Positions 17,627 to 25,856 of a stretch of DNA of 64,000 nucleotides are shown one piece after another. Position 1 is the stretch's first letter. Every line of letters starts with the position of its first letter. The translations under genes and the position numbers were made by a program. The notes beneath the pieces are model-generated. The model was given only the letters and a program-made list of their open reading frames with translations, was not told the origin of the DNA and made no database searches. The stretch lies in the NCBI RefSeq assembly GCF_002980525.1, contig NZ_PVBQ01000018.1:1-64000 (forward strand), given 5' to 3'. Source of the DNA: Sphingobacterium haloxyli. Lineage in GTDB: Bacteria > Bacteroidota > Bacteroidia > Sphingobacteriales > Sphingobacteriaceae.

Positions 17627-18322
17627 TTACAACAACTCCATTTGGAATAAATCAGCAATATGGACTTTGAGCTTGCTTTTCACTTCTTCCATATCCAGTT
17701 TGCGGCCGAGCTCGCGTTCCAATGAAGTTACGTCTTTATCGTCTATGCCACAAGGAATTATATTTGCGAAATAGCTGAGGTCTGCGTTCACGTTGAAAGC
17801 AAATCCATGCATGGTTACCCACCGGGAGGCGCGGACACCCATCGCACAGATTTTACGCGCTTTGTCATTGTCGGCATCTATCCATACACCGGTAAATCCT
17901 TCATAGCGACCGGCCTCAATACCGTATTCCGCACAGGTTCGGATAATGGCTTCTTCCAATGTACGCAGATATAAATGTATATCGGTGAAAAAGTTATCTA
18001 AATCCAGAATAGGGTAGCCGACAATTTGTCCAGGACCATGGTAAGTGATATCTCCGCCGCGATTAATTTTATAAAAAGTTGCGTTTTTCTCTTTCAGTCC
18101 GGCTTCATCCAGCAGTAAATATTCCTCGTGACCGCTCTTGCCCAAAGTATATACATGGGGGTGCTCCGTGAAGATGAGGTGGTTGGGCGTGGAGCCGGTG
18201 GTACCATTTATGCGGTTCTCGTTCTTGACAGCTACCGTTCTGGTAAATATCTCTTCTTGGCGATCCCATGCGTCCTGATAATCGACCAGCCCCCAATCCA
18301 AAAATTGAACCTGTTTGTTCAT
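17627..18322 (-). CDS. lipB: Octanoyltransferase (lipoate biosynthesis)
   Basis: LipB transfers octanoyl from acyl carrier protein to lipoyl-dependent enzymes. The 231-residue sequence has the signature GGDITYHGPGQIVGYPILDL near residue 93, the catalytic lysine in RKICAMGVRAS and the catalytic cysteine in IIPCGIDDKDVTSLE. The length is usual. It follows hflX with a 2-nt gap and precedes queD, so the three minus-strand genes form a compact operon. Confidence 0.95.
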   Translation of the reverse strand: MNKQVQFLDWGLVDYQDAWDRQEEIFTRTVAVKNENRINGTTGSTPNHLIFTEHPHVYTLGKSGHEEYLLLDEAGLKEKNATFYKINRGGDITYHGPGQIVGYPILDLDNFFTDIHLYLRTLEEAIIRTCAEYGIEAGRYEGFTGVWIDADNDKARKICAMGVRASRWVTMHGFAFNVNADLSYFANIIPCGIDDKDVTSLERELGRKLDMEEVKSKLKVHIADLFQMELL

Positions 18323-18324
18323 GG

Positions 18325-19515
18325 TTAATACAGCAAATTATTATACGGGTAGCGTGCCGTATGCATTTTGGATATGATTTCGTATAACTTCTGTTTGAAT
18401 TCCTCGACATTGGTTTTCTCCGTAGCAGACAGAAAAATCGCTGGATCGGAGTTTTTTGCCATCCAAGAGTTTCGGAAATCTTCAAGCGTTACCTTAATTT
18501 CTTCGCCGTCCTCGTCGACCTCTACGGGCGCTTTATAAGCATCGATCTTATTGAAGACCGTAATAACGGGTTTGTCCAGGGCGTCGATATCCTTTAGCGT
18601 TTCATTTACTGCGGCGATATGGTCTTCAAAGTTAGGGTGCGAAATATCCACTACATGGATAAGTACATCCGCTTCGCGAACCTCGTCCAACGTAGATTTA
18701 AAAGATTCTACTAAGTGGTGTGGCAGTTTGCGTATAAATCCTACCGTATCCGAAAGCAGGAAAGGCAGGTTGTCAATTACCACTTTCCGTACCGTTGTGT
18801 CCAGTGTTGCAAAAAGCTTATTTTCCATCAATACGTCTGATTTGGAAATCATATTCAGTATGGTGGATTTTCCGACATTGGTATAGCCCACAAGCGCTAC
18901 ACGTATGAGCTCACCCCGATTCTTACGTTGAGTTTCATTTTGTTTATCGATTACCTTTAGCCGCTCTTTTAGTAGCGATATTTTGTTGAGGATAATCCGT
19001 CTATCTGTTTCAATCTGGGACTCACCCGGACCACGCATTCCAATACCCCCGCGCTGACGCTCTAAGTGGGTCCACATACGGGTTAGCCGTGGCAACAAAT
19101 ATTGCAGTTGCGCCAATTCTACCTGTGTTTTTGCCTGTGCGGTTTGCGCATGCTTGGCGAAGATATCCAGGATGAGGTTAGAGCGGTCCAAGATTTTACG
19201 TTTGAGCTCGCGTTCTATGTTGCGGAGTTGTGAAGGCGACAGTTCATCGTCAAACACAATCATATCAATCTCTTCTGCATCTGCATACTGTCGGATTTCT
19301 TCCAGCTTACCTGATCCTACAAATGTGGCATGTTCCGGATTTGTTAATTTTTGCGTGAATACACCTTGTACCTCGCCCCCAGCTGTTTGTACGAGAAACT
19401 CCAATTCTTGAAGGTAATCCTTTGCGTTTTGTTCCGAAATGTCAGGTGTTATCACCGAAACGAGTAAAGCTCTTTCTGGCTTAAGTGCGGTATCGTATAT
19501 TTTTGTTTTTCCCAT
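18325..19515 (-). CDS. hflX: GTPase HflX
   Basis: HflX binds the 50S subunit and splits or rescues stalled ribosomes under stress. The 396-residue protein has the HflX N-terminal domain with DELSPSQLRNIERELKRKILDR, a coiled-coil linker, GPGESQIETDRR, then the G domain: G1 GYTNVGKST, G3 DTVGFIRKLPHHLV, G4 NKID. A short C-terminal region ends the protein. It heads the hflX-lipB-queD operon and has its own promoter with a hairpin near the 5' end of the leader. Confidence 0.95.
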   Translation of the reverse strand: MGKTKIYDTALKPERALLVSVITPDISEQNAKDYLQELEFLVQTAGGEVQGVFTQKLTNPEHATFVGSGKLEEIRQYADAEEIDMIVFDDELSPSQLRNIERELKRKILDRSNLILDIFAKHAQTAQAKTQVELAQLQYLLPRLTRMWTHLERQRGGIGMRGPGESQIETDRRIILNKISLLKERLKVIDKQNETQRKNRGELIRVALVGYTNVGKSTILNMISKSDVLMENKLFATLDTTVRKVVIDNLPFLLSDTVGFIRKLPHHLVESFKSTLDEVREADVLIHVVDISHPNFEDHIAAVNETLKDIDALDKPVITVFNKIDAYKAPVEVDEDGEEIKVTLEDFRNSWMAKNSDPAIFLSATEKTNVEEFKQKLYEIISKMHTARYPYNNLLY

Positions 19516-19534
19516 GTATTATCAATTCTCTATT

Positions 19535-19567
19535 AGCTTGTGTATAAAGAACAAGCTTACAAAGATA
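19535..19567 (-). promoter_or_regulatory. hflX promoter with 5' leader hairpin
   Basis: On the minus strand TATCTTTG (19567-19560) is a perfect -7 box, placing the start near 19556 and the leader at about 41 nt. AGCTTGT (19557-19551) and ACAAGCT (19541-19535) form a 7-bp hairpin at the very 5' end of the predicted transcript. Such 5' hairpins can stabilise mRNA. Confidence 0.5.
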
Positions 19568-19592
19568 ATGGTTTTTGTTCTAACGTAAGGGG

Positions 19593-20201
19593 CTACCCTT
19601 CGATACGGATGAGCTCTTCGTAATTATCATGGAGTTTATGGATCAACCGGCGGTACAGGATTCGATAATAATGTTTCATCAAATAAGTAGTTATTAAAAT
19701 AATAGGAGTGGAAACAATAATAACCAGTAAGGTCACCAGAATGCCTTCTCCTATCGATTTGTGGGCAAAGGCTCTAATAATATGTTGCAATCCTGACCAT
19801 AGGGTATAACCGATAACAAAGTAGATGTTGAATTTGATATAATAATCTACCGCTTGACGGGTTTTCAAGATTGTTTCCAAAAGTGTTCTAGTGTTCGTGT
19901 TATTTCTTATCTTTCTATAATGCTTGAAGAAAATGTAGATAAAGAAAAAGATAGTAGCCCTAAAAATAATACCCAGTAGCAGCGAGGTGTATTGTTCGAA
20001 AGAAGACGTCTGCTTTTCCTCTATAGGCAATAAAAAAGCCAGTCCTACGCCAACGGACAGCTCAAGAATGCTGATGACAAAAATCCATTTGATAATGGAA
20101 GAAGATCGTCGGTGAATCATCTGCTGTAATTCCATTTTGTTAAGTTTTGGGAAACTGTCGTTCCTGTTCCAATGCTGTTTTAATAAATCCAATCCGTCCA
20201 T
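19593..20201 (-). CDS. Membrane protein co-encoded with the ECF sigma factor
   Basis: A 202-residue protein with a soluble N-terminal segment of about 40 residues (starting MDGLDLLKQHW) and four transmembrane helices. No domain is recognised. Its start codon overlaps the sigma-factor stop by one base (TAATG), so translation is coupled. Similar sigma-plus-membrane-protein pairs are widespread in Bacteroidota; an anti-sigma role is possible by position and topology but is not shown by any motif here. Confidence 0.75.
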   Translation of the reverse strand: MDGLDLLKQHWNRNDSFPKLNKMELQQMIHRRSSSIIKWIFVISILELSVGVGLAFLLPIEEKQTSSFEQYTSLLLGIIFRATIFFFIYIFFKHYRKIRNNTNTRTLLETILKTRQAVDYYIKFNIYFVIGYTLWSGLQHIIRAFAHKSIGEGILVTLLVIIVSTPIILITTYLMKHYYRILYRRLIHKLHDNYEELIRIEG

Positions 20202-20707
20202 TATAACCCTCCTTGTCTATTTAGTATGTTTTTTAGTTTTGTTTTTATCCGGTTCATTTTTACCCGCGCATTTCCTTCGCTGATGCCGAGGGTGATCGCG
20301 ATTTCCTCATAATCCTTGTTCTCCAGGTACATATATACAAGCGCCTTTTCAATATCATTGAGCTGTCGGACAGAAGTGTAGAGTACCTTGAGGCGCTCTT
20401 CATGTTCTGGATTGTACTCTTCCTGACGTAGCTGATACAGGGAGGTGTCCCATTCTACAGTGACTATGTTTTTCTTGTTGTGTCGGTATAAGGAGATAGC
20501 GGTATTCAAACAGACCCGATAGGCCCAGGTCGAAAATTTAGAATCGCCTTTGAACTTCGGAAAAGATTGCCATAACTGGATGGTCATTTCTTGGAAAAGA
20601 TCCTTATGTGTTTCATTGTCCTCCGTGTAGAGGGAGCATATTTTATGGAGTATATTCTGGTGTTCCTCCAAGAGACTGACAAAACAGTGTTCCAATTTTT
20701 CGGTCAT
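20201..20707 (-). CDS. ECF-type RNA polymerase sigma factor
   Basis: A 168-residue sigma-70 family factor of extracytoplasmic-function type. Region 2 is visible as DLFQEMTIQLWQSFPKFKGD followed by FSTWAYRVCLNTAISLYRHN; region 4 has the helix-turn-helix IAITLGISEGNARVKMNRIK. Regions 1.1 and 3 are missing, as expected for the ECF class. The next gene, overlapping by one base, encodes a four-helix membrane protein that may control it. There is no FecR-type anti-sigma, so it is unlikely to be a SusC/D-type transducer pair. Confidence 0.92.
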   Translation of the reverse strand: MTEKLEHCFVSLLEEHQNILHKICSLYTEDNETHKDLFQEMTIQLWQSFPKFKGDSKFSTWAYRVCLNTAISLYRHNKKNIVTVEWDTSLYQLRQEEYNPEHEERLKVLYTSVRQLNDIEKALVYMYLENKDYEEIAITLGISEGNARVKMNRIKTKLKNILNRQGGL

Positions 20708-20846
20708 GATATCTTATATGTCGAAAATGCGAGGAATATGTTACAGAAATACGACGATTTTTTGAGAACATCATATCGCTTGACTGCTTTCACAATGGCG
20801 AAAGCGACCGTGACCAGCGGGGAAGGTATGCAATAGGTATCTTTCG

Positions 20847-21245
20847 TTACTTATTTTTTAGCGTCTGGAGCTCACTTTCCAAAATAGTCAGTTGCTTTTC
20901 AAGCGAAGATATCGTTTTTTCCTGTGATGATATGACGAGTTTAAGCGCATCGATCAGCGTATATTCAATTTCGTTCACGATCACCGGTTCATTATATATT
21001 TCTTCCGCGTCGCGAAGTAAGGAGCCATCATTGCGATACATGGTACCTTCTCCGACAATTAGCCAAGTTGGATTGATGTCTGGATATTTAGATAAAATAG
21101 TAACCACGGTATCCGAATTTAACCCCGTGTTCTTTTGTGCGCCTTTGAAATTGGCATAAGAAAGCCCTAAATTCTTGAAAAAGTCTGTTTTTCTGATCTT
21201 TTTGCTCTCTGCTATCTGCAATACCCGCTCTTTAATATTAGACAT
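20847..21245 (-). CDS. XRE/CI-like helix-turn-helix regulator with coiled-coil tail
   Basis: This 132-residue protein resembles phage-repressor-like XRE proteins of Bacteroidota. Residues 1-65 contain an HTH (ERVLQIAESKKIRKTDFFKN, then LSYANFKGA) and the diagnostic WLIVGEGTMYR. The tail, ISSQEKTISSLEKQLTILES and onward, is a heptad-patterned coiled coil suited to dimerisation. It is divergent from an unknown 181-residue gene, and the 96-nt gap holds an AAGACAA/TTGTCTT palindrome likely to be its operator. It marks the left edge of an accessory-looking island. Confidence 0.8.
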   Translation of the reverse strand: MSNIKERVLQIAESKKIRKTDFFKNLGLSYANFKGAQKNTGLNSDTVVTILSKYPDINPTWLIVGEGTMYRNDGSLLRDAEEIYNEPVIVNEIEYTLIDALKLVISSQEKTISSLEKQLTILESELQTLKNK

Positions 21246-21267
21246 TTTTTTGGCTAAGATTTTTAAA

Positions 21268-21292
21268 AAGACAATTTATTGTCTTATATTTG
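21268..21292. promoter_or_regulatory. Palindromic operator overlapping a -7 box
   Basis: AAGACAA (21268-21274) and TTGTCTT (21279-21285) are perfect inverted arms around TTTA. The last T is also the first base of TATATTTG (21285-21292), a perfect plus-strand -7 box for the gene at 21342. A regulator bound here would block that promoter; the adjacent XRE protein is the obvious candidate. Confidence 0.55.
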
Positions 21293-21341
21293 ATTCGTTA
21301 AGTATATAAAAGTATCTGAAACACCTTTTGTAAACTGATTT

Positions 21342-21887
21342 ATGATGAAAAATACGCAAAAGAAACTAAAAGCCAAACATTTTCGCTACTTAAGCGAGGA
21401 GTACGTAAAGAACCCCGACCGTTTTCTGAGAGAAATTGTCCATCAATGGGGATTGAATTGGTCTGGTAATTTCAATTATCTGATCAATAGTTCCCTTTAT
21501 CCACCCATGCGAACAAGTACCACTTTTGAATATGGATTTATGTTTAATCACCTTGCACAGATGATTGAAGTTGGGTTTGTTATTTTGAGAAAATATATGC
21601 TAAAACCTATGGCGAAAGCGGATGTATTTCAATACAATTGTCAAGAAGTATTTGACGCTGAAATAGAAGACAGTAGCGCTTTTCCTGCAAAGTCTCTGTG
21701 TGCGTTTTATGGGTTTAAATCATGCAAAGAATGGTTTGCTGTGCTAGACGATCTTCTTCAACGTCGGGATTCTACCGAAGATAATATGAAAGAACTCCCT
21801 TTAGATTACGATTACATCGCCATTCGGGAGTTTCTTGTCAAGTTACCCTTAGTATTAGGTGAGATATACAAGAGAGGAGGGTTGTAA
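21342..21887 (+). CDS. Unrecognised 181-residue protein divergent from the XRE regulator
   Basis: No family is recognised. The sequence is soluble, aromatic-rich in the first half (W-G-L-N-W-S-G-N-F-N-Y-L) and helical in the second, with no signal peptide, membrane helix or obvious catalytic motif. It starts about 46 nt after a predicted transcription start whose -7 box overlaps a palindromic operator, and it ends ahead of a long hairpin repeat. Regulated pairing with an XRE protein suggests an accessory function, but nothing in the sequence states which. Confidence 0.65.
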   Translation: MMKNTQKKLKAKHFRYLSEEYVKNPDRFLREIVHQWGLNWSGNFNYLINSSLYPPMRTSTTFEYGFMFNHLAQMIEVGFVILRKYMLKPMAKADVFQYNCQEVFDAEIEDSSAFPAKSLCAFYGFKSCKEWFAVLDDLLQRRDSTEDNMKELPLDYDYIAIREFLVKLPLVLGEIYKRGGL

Positions 21888-21901
21888 TTTTGTTCAATCG
21901 A

Positions 21902-21964
21902 TACTAAAGTCCGGCAGGAGTACCGCGCCAGATTTCAAATTTCAGTACCCTGCGGACTTTAGTA
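21902..21964. repeat. Hairpin repeat, copy 1
   Basis: TACTAAAGTCC (21902-21912) pairs with GGACTTTAGTA (21954-21964), continued by GCAGG/CCTGC and GTAC/GTAC with single-base bulges: about 20 bp of stem and a 21-nt loop. It lies between two convergent genes and could terminate both. The left arm closely resembles copy 2 at 23915-23976 (AAAGTCC, CAGGA, TACCG, CCAG are shared in order). Confidence 0.65.
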
Positions 21965-21999
21965 CTCTGTTTTCAAAATTGTAGTGTCAACCTGGTGCG

Positions 22000-22359
22000 T
22001 TATTGGTTCTTCATGACGTCCTCGATGCGGTTCTCAAGAACAGCTCTATGCCATTCATCCATTATCTGTCTCGCGACCTGGTCTTTGTTCTCCATATCAT
22101 TCAATACAGCTTCCGTAATTCGGTCGAAAAAAGACGAATATCGCTCCAATAATTCTTCGCTTTCCAGTCGAGGCAGAATACACTCCACCATAAAGGTATT
22201 CGCCCAACGGTCGGGATTCATCGGGTTGGCAATGAAATACGGAATACATACATTATCTATAAATTTTTGCAGTACGTCGTGCGGCTCCAGGTCAAATATT
22301 TCACAGGCTTGTAGGAAATCGGGTTTGAAATCCAATTTACTTGTCTTATTCTCCATCAT
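22000..22359 (-). CDS. Unrecognised 119-residue protein, related at its N-terminus to the upstream gene product
   Basis: No family is recognised. It is soluble, acidic and helical. The first 40 residues share a pattern with the upstream 256-residue protein: LD-x3-DF-x2-ACE-xF, then D-x-LQ, with a later V and F (about 13 identities over 37 positions by eye). This points to a shared small domain. Translation is probably coupled, since its start lies 14 nt inside the upstream gene. It is the last gene of a three-gene minus-strand unit. Confidence 0.65.
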   Translation of the reverse strand: MMENKTSKLDFKPDFLQACEIFDLEPHDVLQKFIDNVCIPYFIANPMNPDRWANTFMVECILPRLESEELLERYSSFFDRITEAVLNDMENKDQVARQIMDEWHRAVLENRIEDVMKNQ

Positions 22360-23116
22360 AGTATTGGTTTATTTTTTCTTCAAAAATTTCTTCTAATCTT
22401 GTGCGGTAAACAGCTCTCCTTCGATCTAAATCTTGGATAAAAAAATAGCGGACATCAAACTCCTGCAAGTCTAAGATAAAATCTTTGAAACCTAATGTAT
22501 TGATATGGTCTCTATCTATTAACTTACCGTAACCGTGCTGTACCCGTATATAAAATCCGAGTGCAGCGTTATATACTATTTTATCCAGGTGTTGGCGAGC
22601 ATATAGGTCCGCCAGCGAAATGCACCGCATTAAAGCATTAACATAGACCGTAGGTGAAAATTGATGGAGCATGCATACCAATAAGAAGTCTTTCGTGAGC
22701 GTCAGCTTTGTCTCTTCATCTAGATACAAGTGAGGCTTGTACTTGATGTGGGGAGAACAGACTCGATAGAGTTTATCTGTTATTTTTCTGCCCTTGTCGC
22801 GTTTCATCGATTTGCTGTAGCTTCTGTTCATCGAGAGTTTTACCAAGCTCTGAATGTGGGGGACGGCAGCATTCGCGTGTTGTCCCAACTTTTGTTTACC
22901 TTTTAAATCCGGTTGCGCTTTTGCTATTTTATTGTCTGACTGCACAAACGCTTTCGTGGCGAGATCATATTCGCTCTCATCATGCATAAACAGATGTGCA
23001 AACGTAACGTGGCGCATAATAAGCTGTAAGAAGTCTGCAACCCGAATGCCAAAAGCTTCACATGCAATCCGGAAATCCATAGGTACATCCAGAAATTCGG
23101 TTTCAATTTTATTCAT
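22346..23116 (-). CDS. Unrecognised 256-residue protein
   Basis: No family is recognised. Residues 1-45 contain the LD-x3-DF-x2-ACE-xF motif shared with the downstream 119-residue protein. A Lys/Arg-rich middle (MNRSYSKSMKRDKGRKITDK) and a tyrosine- and arginine-rich tail suggest contact with nucleic acid, but this is speculation. There is no signal peptide or membrane helix. It overlaps the upstream gene by 4 nt and the downstream gene by 14 nt, so the three are one operon. Confidence 0.65.
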   Translation of the reverse strand: MNKIETEFLDVPMDFRIACEAFGIRVADFLQLIMRHVTFAHLFMHDESEYDLATKAFVQSDNKIAKAQPDLKGKQKLGQHANAAVPHIQSLVKLSMNRSYSKSMKRDKGRKITDKLYRVCSPHIKYKPHLYLDEETKLTLTKDFLLVCMLHQFSPTVYVNALMRCISLADLYARQHLDKIVYNAALGFYIRVQHGYGKLIDRDHINTLGFKDFILDLQEFDVRYFFIQDLDRRRAVYRTRLEEIFEEKINQYYDGE

Positions 23117-23820
23117 AGCGTATTAAATTGTTGTTTGGTAAAGGTGATTGCATCCGCTATAGATACACCGGGATGCAGTACATATTTATATCCATAGCTT
23201 CTTCTTTTCGTCCTTTTAATTGGCGCCTTTCCTTTTCTTCCCCAAAGCTTATCGAGTTCTGCTTGGAGATAACGCGGTTTTATACGCATCTGTAAGATGG
23301 ATTCTACATGATTGTGCAGATCGCTTGGCAGGATTGGTTTGTTAAATATTCCTTCTTTTATCAGCAAGCGTAGCACTTCCCGGCAGCCTTCTATCTCCAT
23401 ATTAACCGAATTGGTAAATTGATCGGCGTAGCCAGAATGCTCTTCTACCAGTTGAAAAACCGTCACGGTTTCTCGTTCATTGACATATCGCTCCATACGG
23501 TGGTATATCGCCGTTTCGTCCTGCCAGGTACACATCTCATGTTCAATCTCTTCGCGAACCTGCCCTTCATGTAGCAGAAAGTTCGGGTGTCGAAACACTT
23601 GACGTAAACTTCCGTAGAGATCCATACTGAAATCTATGGATGTAAGGGATTCTATATTCGAAATAAAATGATCATCTTGCCCTATAAGAAATGTGAGCTC
23701 GTCGCTGGTATAGCCGCGGCTGATACGGTTCAGCATCATACAGTAGATGAATCCGCAGTATAGTGGAGAGCAAGTTATACGCGTCTTTCGAACACCATTC
23801 GCATCATGTAATTCTTCCAT
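23113..23820 (-). CDS. Putative helix-turn-helix protein heading the three-gene unit
   Basis: This 235-residue protein is not firmly assigned. Residues 15-60 (LNRISRGYTSDELTFLIG, then DDHFISNIE) look like an XRE-type helix-turn-helix. The middle is acidic and helical, and the C-terminus has a basic patch (GKAPIKRTKRRSYGYKY) likely to touch nucleic acid or ribosomes. It is the first gene of the minus-strand unit and overlaps the next by 4 nt. A regulator role for the unit is plausible but not shown. Confidence 0.6.
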   Translation of the reverse strand: MEELHDANGVRKTRITCSPLYCGFIYCMMLNRISRGYTSDELTFLIGQDDHFISNIESLTSIDFSMDLYGSLRQVFRHPNFLLHEGQVREEIEHEMCTWQDETAIYHRMERYVNERETVTVFQLVEEHSGYADQFTNSVNMEIEGCREVLRLLIKEGIFNKPILPSDLHNHVESILQMRIKPRYLQAELDKLWGRKGKAPIKRTKRRSYGYKYVLHPGVSIADAITFTKQQFNTL

Positions 23821-23914
23821 TTTTTTAGGATTTTAAAAAGCATACCTGCCTAGGCACCTTGGGCTTCGAAGGATCTGCCCAGCAGGTAGCTTTCTGTTTG
23901 TTCAGTTTTTTAAT

Positions 23915-23976
23915 AAAGTCCAACAGGAATACCGTACCAGGTACCGCGAGAATATAGCCTCCTGTGGACTTTTTTT
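23915..23976. repeat. Hairpin repeat, copy 2
   Basis: AAAGTCC (23915-23921) pairs with GGACTTT (23966-23972) and CAGG (23924-23927) with CCTG (23961-23964); a T run follows on the plus strand. An inner GGTACC-type palindrome sits near 23937-23945. The left arm resembles copy 1 at 21902 in the same orientation, so the two copies flank the three-gene unit 22000-23820. Confidence 0.6.
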
Positions 23977-23986
23977 GAATAGCTTT

Positions 23987-25780
23987 TTAACTATTCTCCT
24001 GTGCAACTTCTATCGCCGAAGGTGACACCGAATCCCTCTCGGTTACGCTGATGGCTTGCTTTTTAATTTTTTCAATAGCACCACAGCAGAGCCGATCAAA
24101 CAGATCAGCCAATTTCTCCGCCTGCAGGCGACAAAGGTCTGGTGTTACTTCTTCCAAAGAATCCAGTATATCTGGATTCCACCAAAGTGTTTTAGGATGA
24201 AGTATGAGGTGCAACATTTGGCCTTGAATCTCACTTTTATCCAACAAATAATCCGATAGCTGTCCGCCAACTACACGTGTCCAATCCAGCAGCTCGATAA
24301 GGCTCTGCGTTTTGGGTATATGCCCGACGGCTATCCGTAAAAAGCTATGTGCGCCGATTTCCAAGAGATTGCGTAACATCAAAAGGCCCGTGTCAGCAAA
24401 GAGCGGATGTGCATTCTTTGTCGTGCAGACCAAGTTATCTATCACTAATTTCCCCTGTTTCCAAGTTTTCTCCGCGCGTTCCCATTCCTGTTGCCAATCG
24501 ATATTCCCTAATGCAAAAGTAGGATCAAAAGTCGATTTCCTCCGCAGGACGTGCCCCTTTGTCCATGCCGCGTGCATAAATCTGTTTCCTTCAGCCAAGC
24601 CTTTTTCCACATACTTGAGATCCAGGAAGACCAGCATCGCGCTCGCTACGCCCACTTGCATGGTTTTAAAGGTAAAAGGCCCCGTATTCTTCATCAGCAC
24701 GACCATATAAAGCTCCACCTTCACGCCCGCTCGCTCCTCGCCGCCTTCCAAGCGGAATGGGCTACTCCAAGAAAAACCACCGGTATGGTAATTCAATAGA
24801 CTGATCTGTTCGGGGTTGTGGTTGCTACGAATCTTATCCAACAGCGCATGGACGTCGTCCTTGTATTGTTGTAACCAGGGGAAGCCCGAAAAATCCTCGC
24901 ATCTTATGTGTGTCGTACCACCGGCATCTGCCATTACAGGTTTTACGTTCTTCTTTTCCGCGGCTAATTGCCCCTGCTGTTCTACCTGTTCCAAACGAGT
25001 TTGCTGTTCGGCCTTCAACGCATCCAAGAAGAACTGATAGAGCATCTCTATTGCTTTCGAGATTTCACAGCACTTGTCATATAGATAAGAAGCATCGAAA
25101 GCGGTTATCTCCAAATCTCTATTTTGCTTCACGGCGTGATAGCCCTTATCAAGCAGCCGAAAGGTTTCCATCTCGATAAAAGCTTCGCTCAACAAGACCT
25201 CTTTGAATGCAGGTATATGAGGACTCAGTGTTCTCATTCTATTCTCCAGGTTGTGCTGATTATTAGCATTGCCCTGTATCATAGCCTGTGGTAAACGCAG
25301 AAAAGATTCTAAGCTCTGATGCACCATAAAGGTAGCTTTCAAATAATTGCCATGCTCAGCAAACTTCAATGCTCCATCCCGAAATTCCTCCCCTTCCTTT
25401 TTCATCTTCATCTGCCACTGACCAGCCAATTCAATAACGCCACCAATCTCATGAACAGTAAGCGATTTTGTGGCCTTACGAGGTGAACGGTAAATTTCAT
25501 GCTGTGGCAGCGAAGCGTAAGCATAGTAAAGTCCTCCATGGCGAACTTTGTTACGCCATTCACCAAACGGAATCAGTTCAAAAGATAATCCCTCCATATC
25601 GATAAGGCAAAGCTCAATGACGGGTTTCATCACCTTCGGAGAAACACCATCCTCCGGTTTCATGACTAAAATCAGGTGCTGTTGTTCTTTGCCCAAAAAG
25701 GAGTAAGAGAAAAGAAAAATTCGATCCAGATCTATCCGTTGGATCAGCCGTTCTACTAAAAGCTGTTTATCTATTGCCAT
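23987..25780 (-). CDS. HEPN-domain protein with tandem nucleotidyltransferase-like/HEPN modules
   Basis: About 597 residues from the ATG at 25780 (a longer frame from 25825 would start inside the promoter). Residues 10-100 form a beta-rich nucleotidyltransferase-like region ending GGLYYAYASLPQHEIYRS. Residues 130-255 are a HEPN domain: KFAEHGNYLKATFMVHQSLE, then H-N-L-E-N-R, then FRLLDKGYHAVKQNRDLEIT. After a Gln-rich linker, residues 300-590 appear to repeat the plan: a beta-rich part ending RFMHAAWTKGHVLRRK and a helical part with LLEIGAHSFLRIAVGH and W-T-R-V-V-G. No GS-x-D-x-D catalytic motif is visible, so the transferase parts are probably inactive. The gene is divergent from a small XRE regulator, with an operator between. 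Confidence 0.75.
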   Translation of the reverse strand: MAIDKQLLVERLIQRIDLDRIFLFSYSFLGKEQQHLILVMKPEDGVSPKVMKPVIELCLIDMEGLSFELIPFGEWRNKVRHGGLYYAYASLPQHEIYRSPRKATKSLTVHEIGGVIELAGQWQMKMKKEGEEFRDGALKFAEHGNYLKATFMVHQSLESFLRLPQAMIQGNANNQHNLENRMRTLSPHIPAFKEVLLSEAFIEMETFRLLDKGYHAVKQNRDLEITAFDASYLYDKCCEISKAIEMLYQFFLDALKAEQQTRLEQVEQQGQLAAEKKNVKPVMADAGGTTHIRCEDFSGFPWLQQYKDDVHALLDKIRSNHNPEQISLLNYHTGGFSWSSPFRLEGGEERAGVKVELYMVVLMKNTGPFTFKTMQVGVASAMLVFLDLKYVEKGLAEGNRFMHAAWTKGHVLRRKSTFDPTFALGNIDWQQEWERAEKTWKQGKLVIDNLVCTTKNAHPLFADTGLLMLRNLLEIGAHSFLRIAVGHIPKTQSLIELLDWTRVVGGQLSDYLLDKSEIQGQMLHLILHPKTLWWNPDILDSLEEVTPDLCRLQAEKLADLFDRLCCGAIEKIKKQAISVTERDSVSPSAIEVAQENS

Positions 25781-25806
25781 AATTTGATTTATAAAAATTA
25801 CTAATT

Positions 25807-25830
25807 GTATAGTTTGTCTATACAAATGTA
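25807..25830 (-). promoter_or_regulatory. HEPN-gene -7 box overlapped by a GTATAG/CTATAC palindrome
   Basis: The minus strand reads TACATTTG (25830-25823), a perfect -7 box, giving a start near 25819 and a leader of about 39 nt. GTATAG (25807-25812), a 5-nt spacer and CTATAC (25818-25823) form a perfect palindrome over the transcription start. A further CTATAC half-site occurs at 25871-25876. Binding by the divergent XRE protein would repress the HEPN gene. Confidence 0.6.
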
Positions 25831-25856
25831 TGAATTAACTTTCAATAATAAAATTA

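Noticed and set aside
20201..20707. ECF sigma factor as regulator of the SusC/D loci
   Set aside because: It is 14 kb away, lacks a FecR-type partner, and the SusC proteins here show no recognisable signalling extension.
21902..23976. Hairpin repeats as attC sites of a chromosomal integron
   Set aside because: There is no integrase gene, only two copies are present, and the genes between form an overlapping operon rather than single-gene cassettes.
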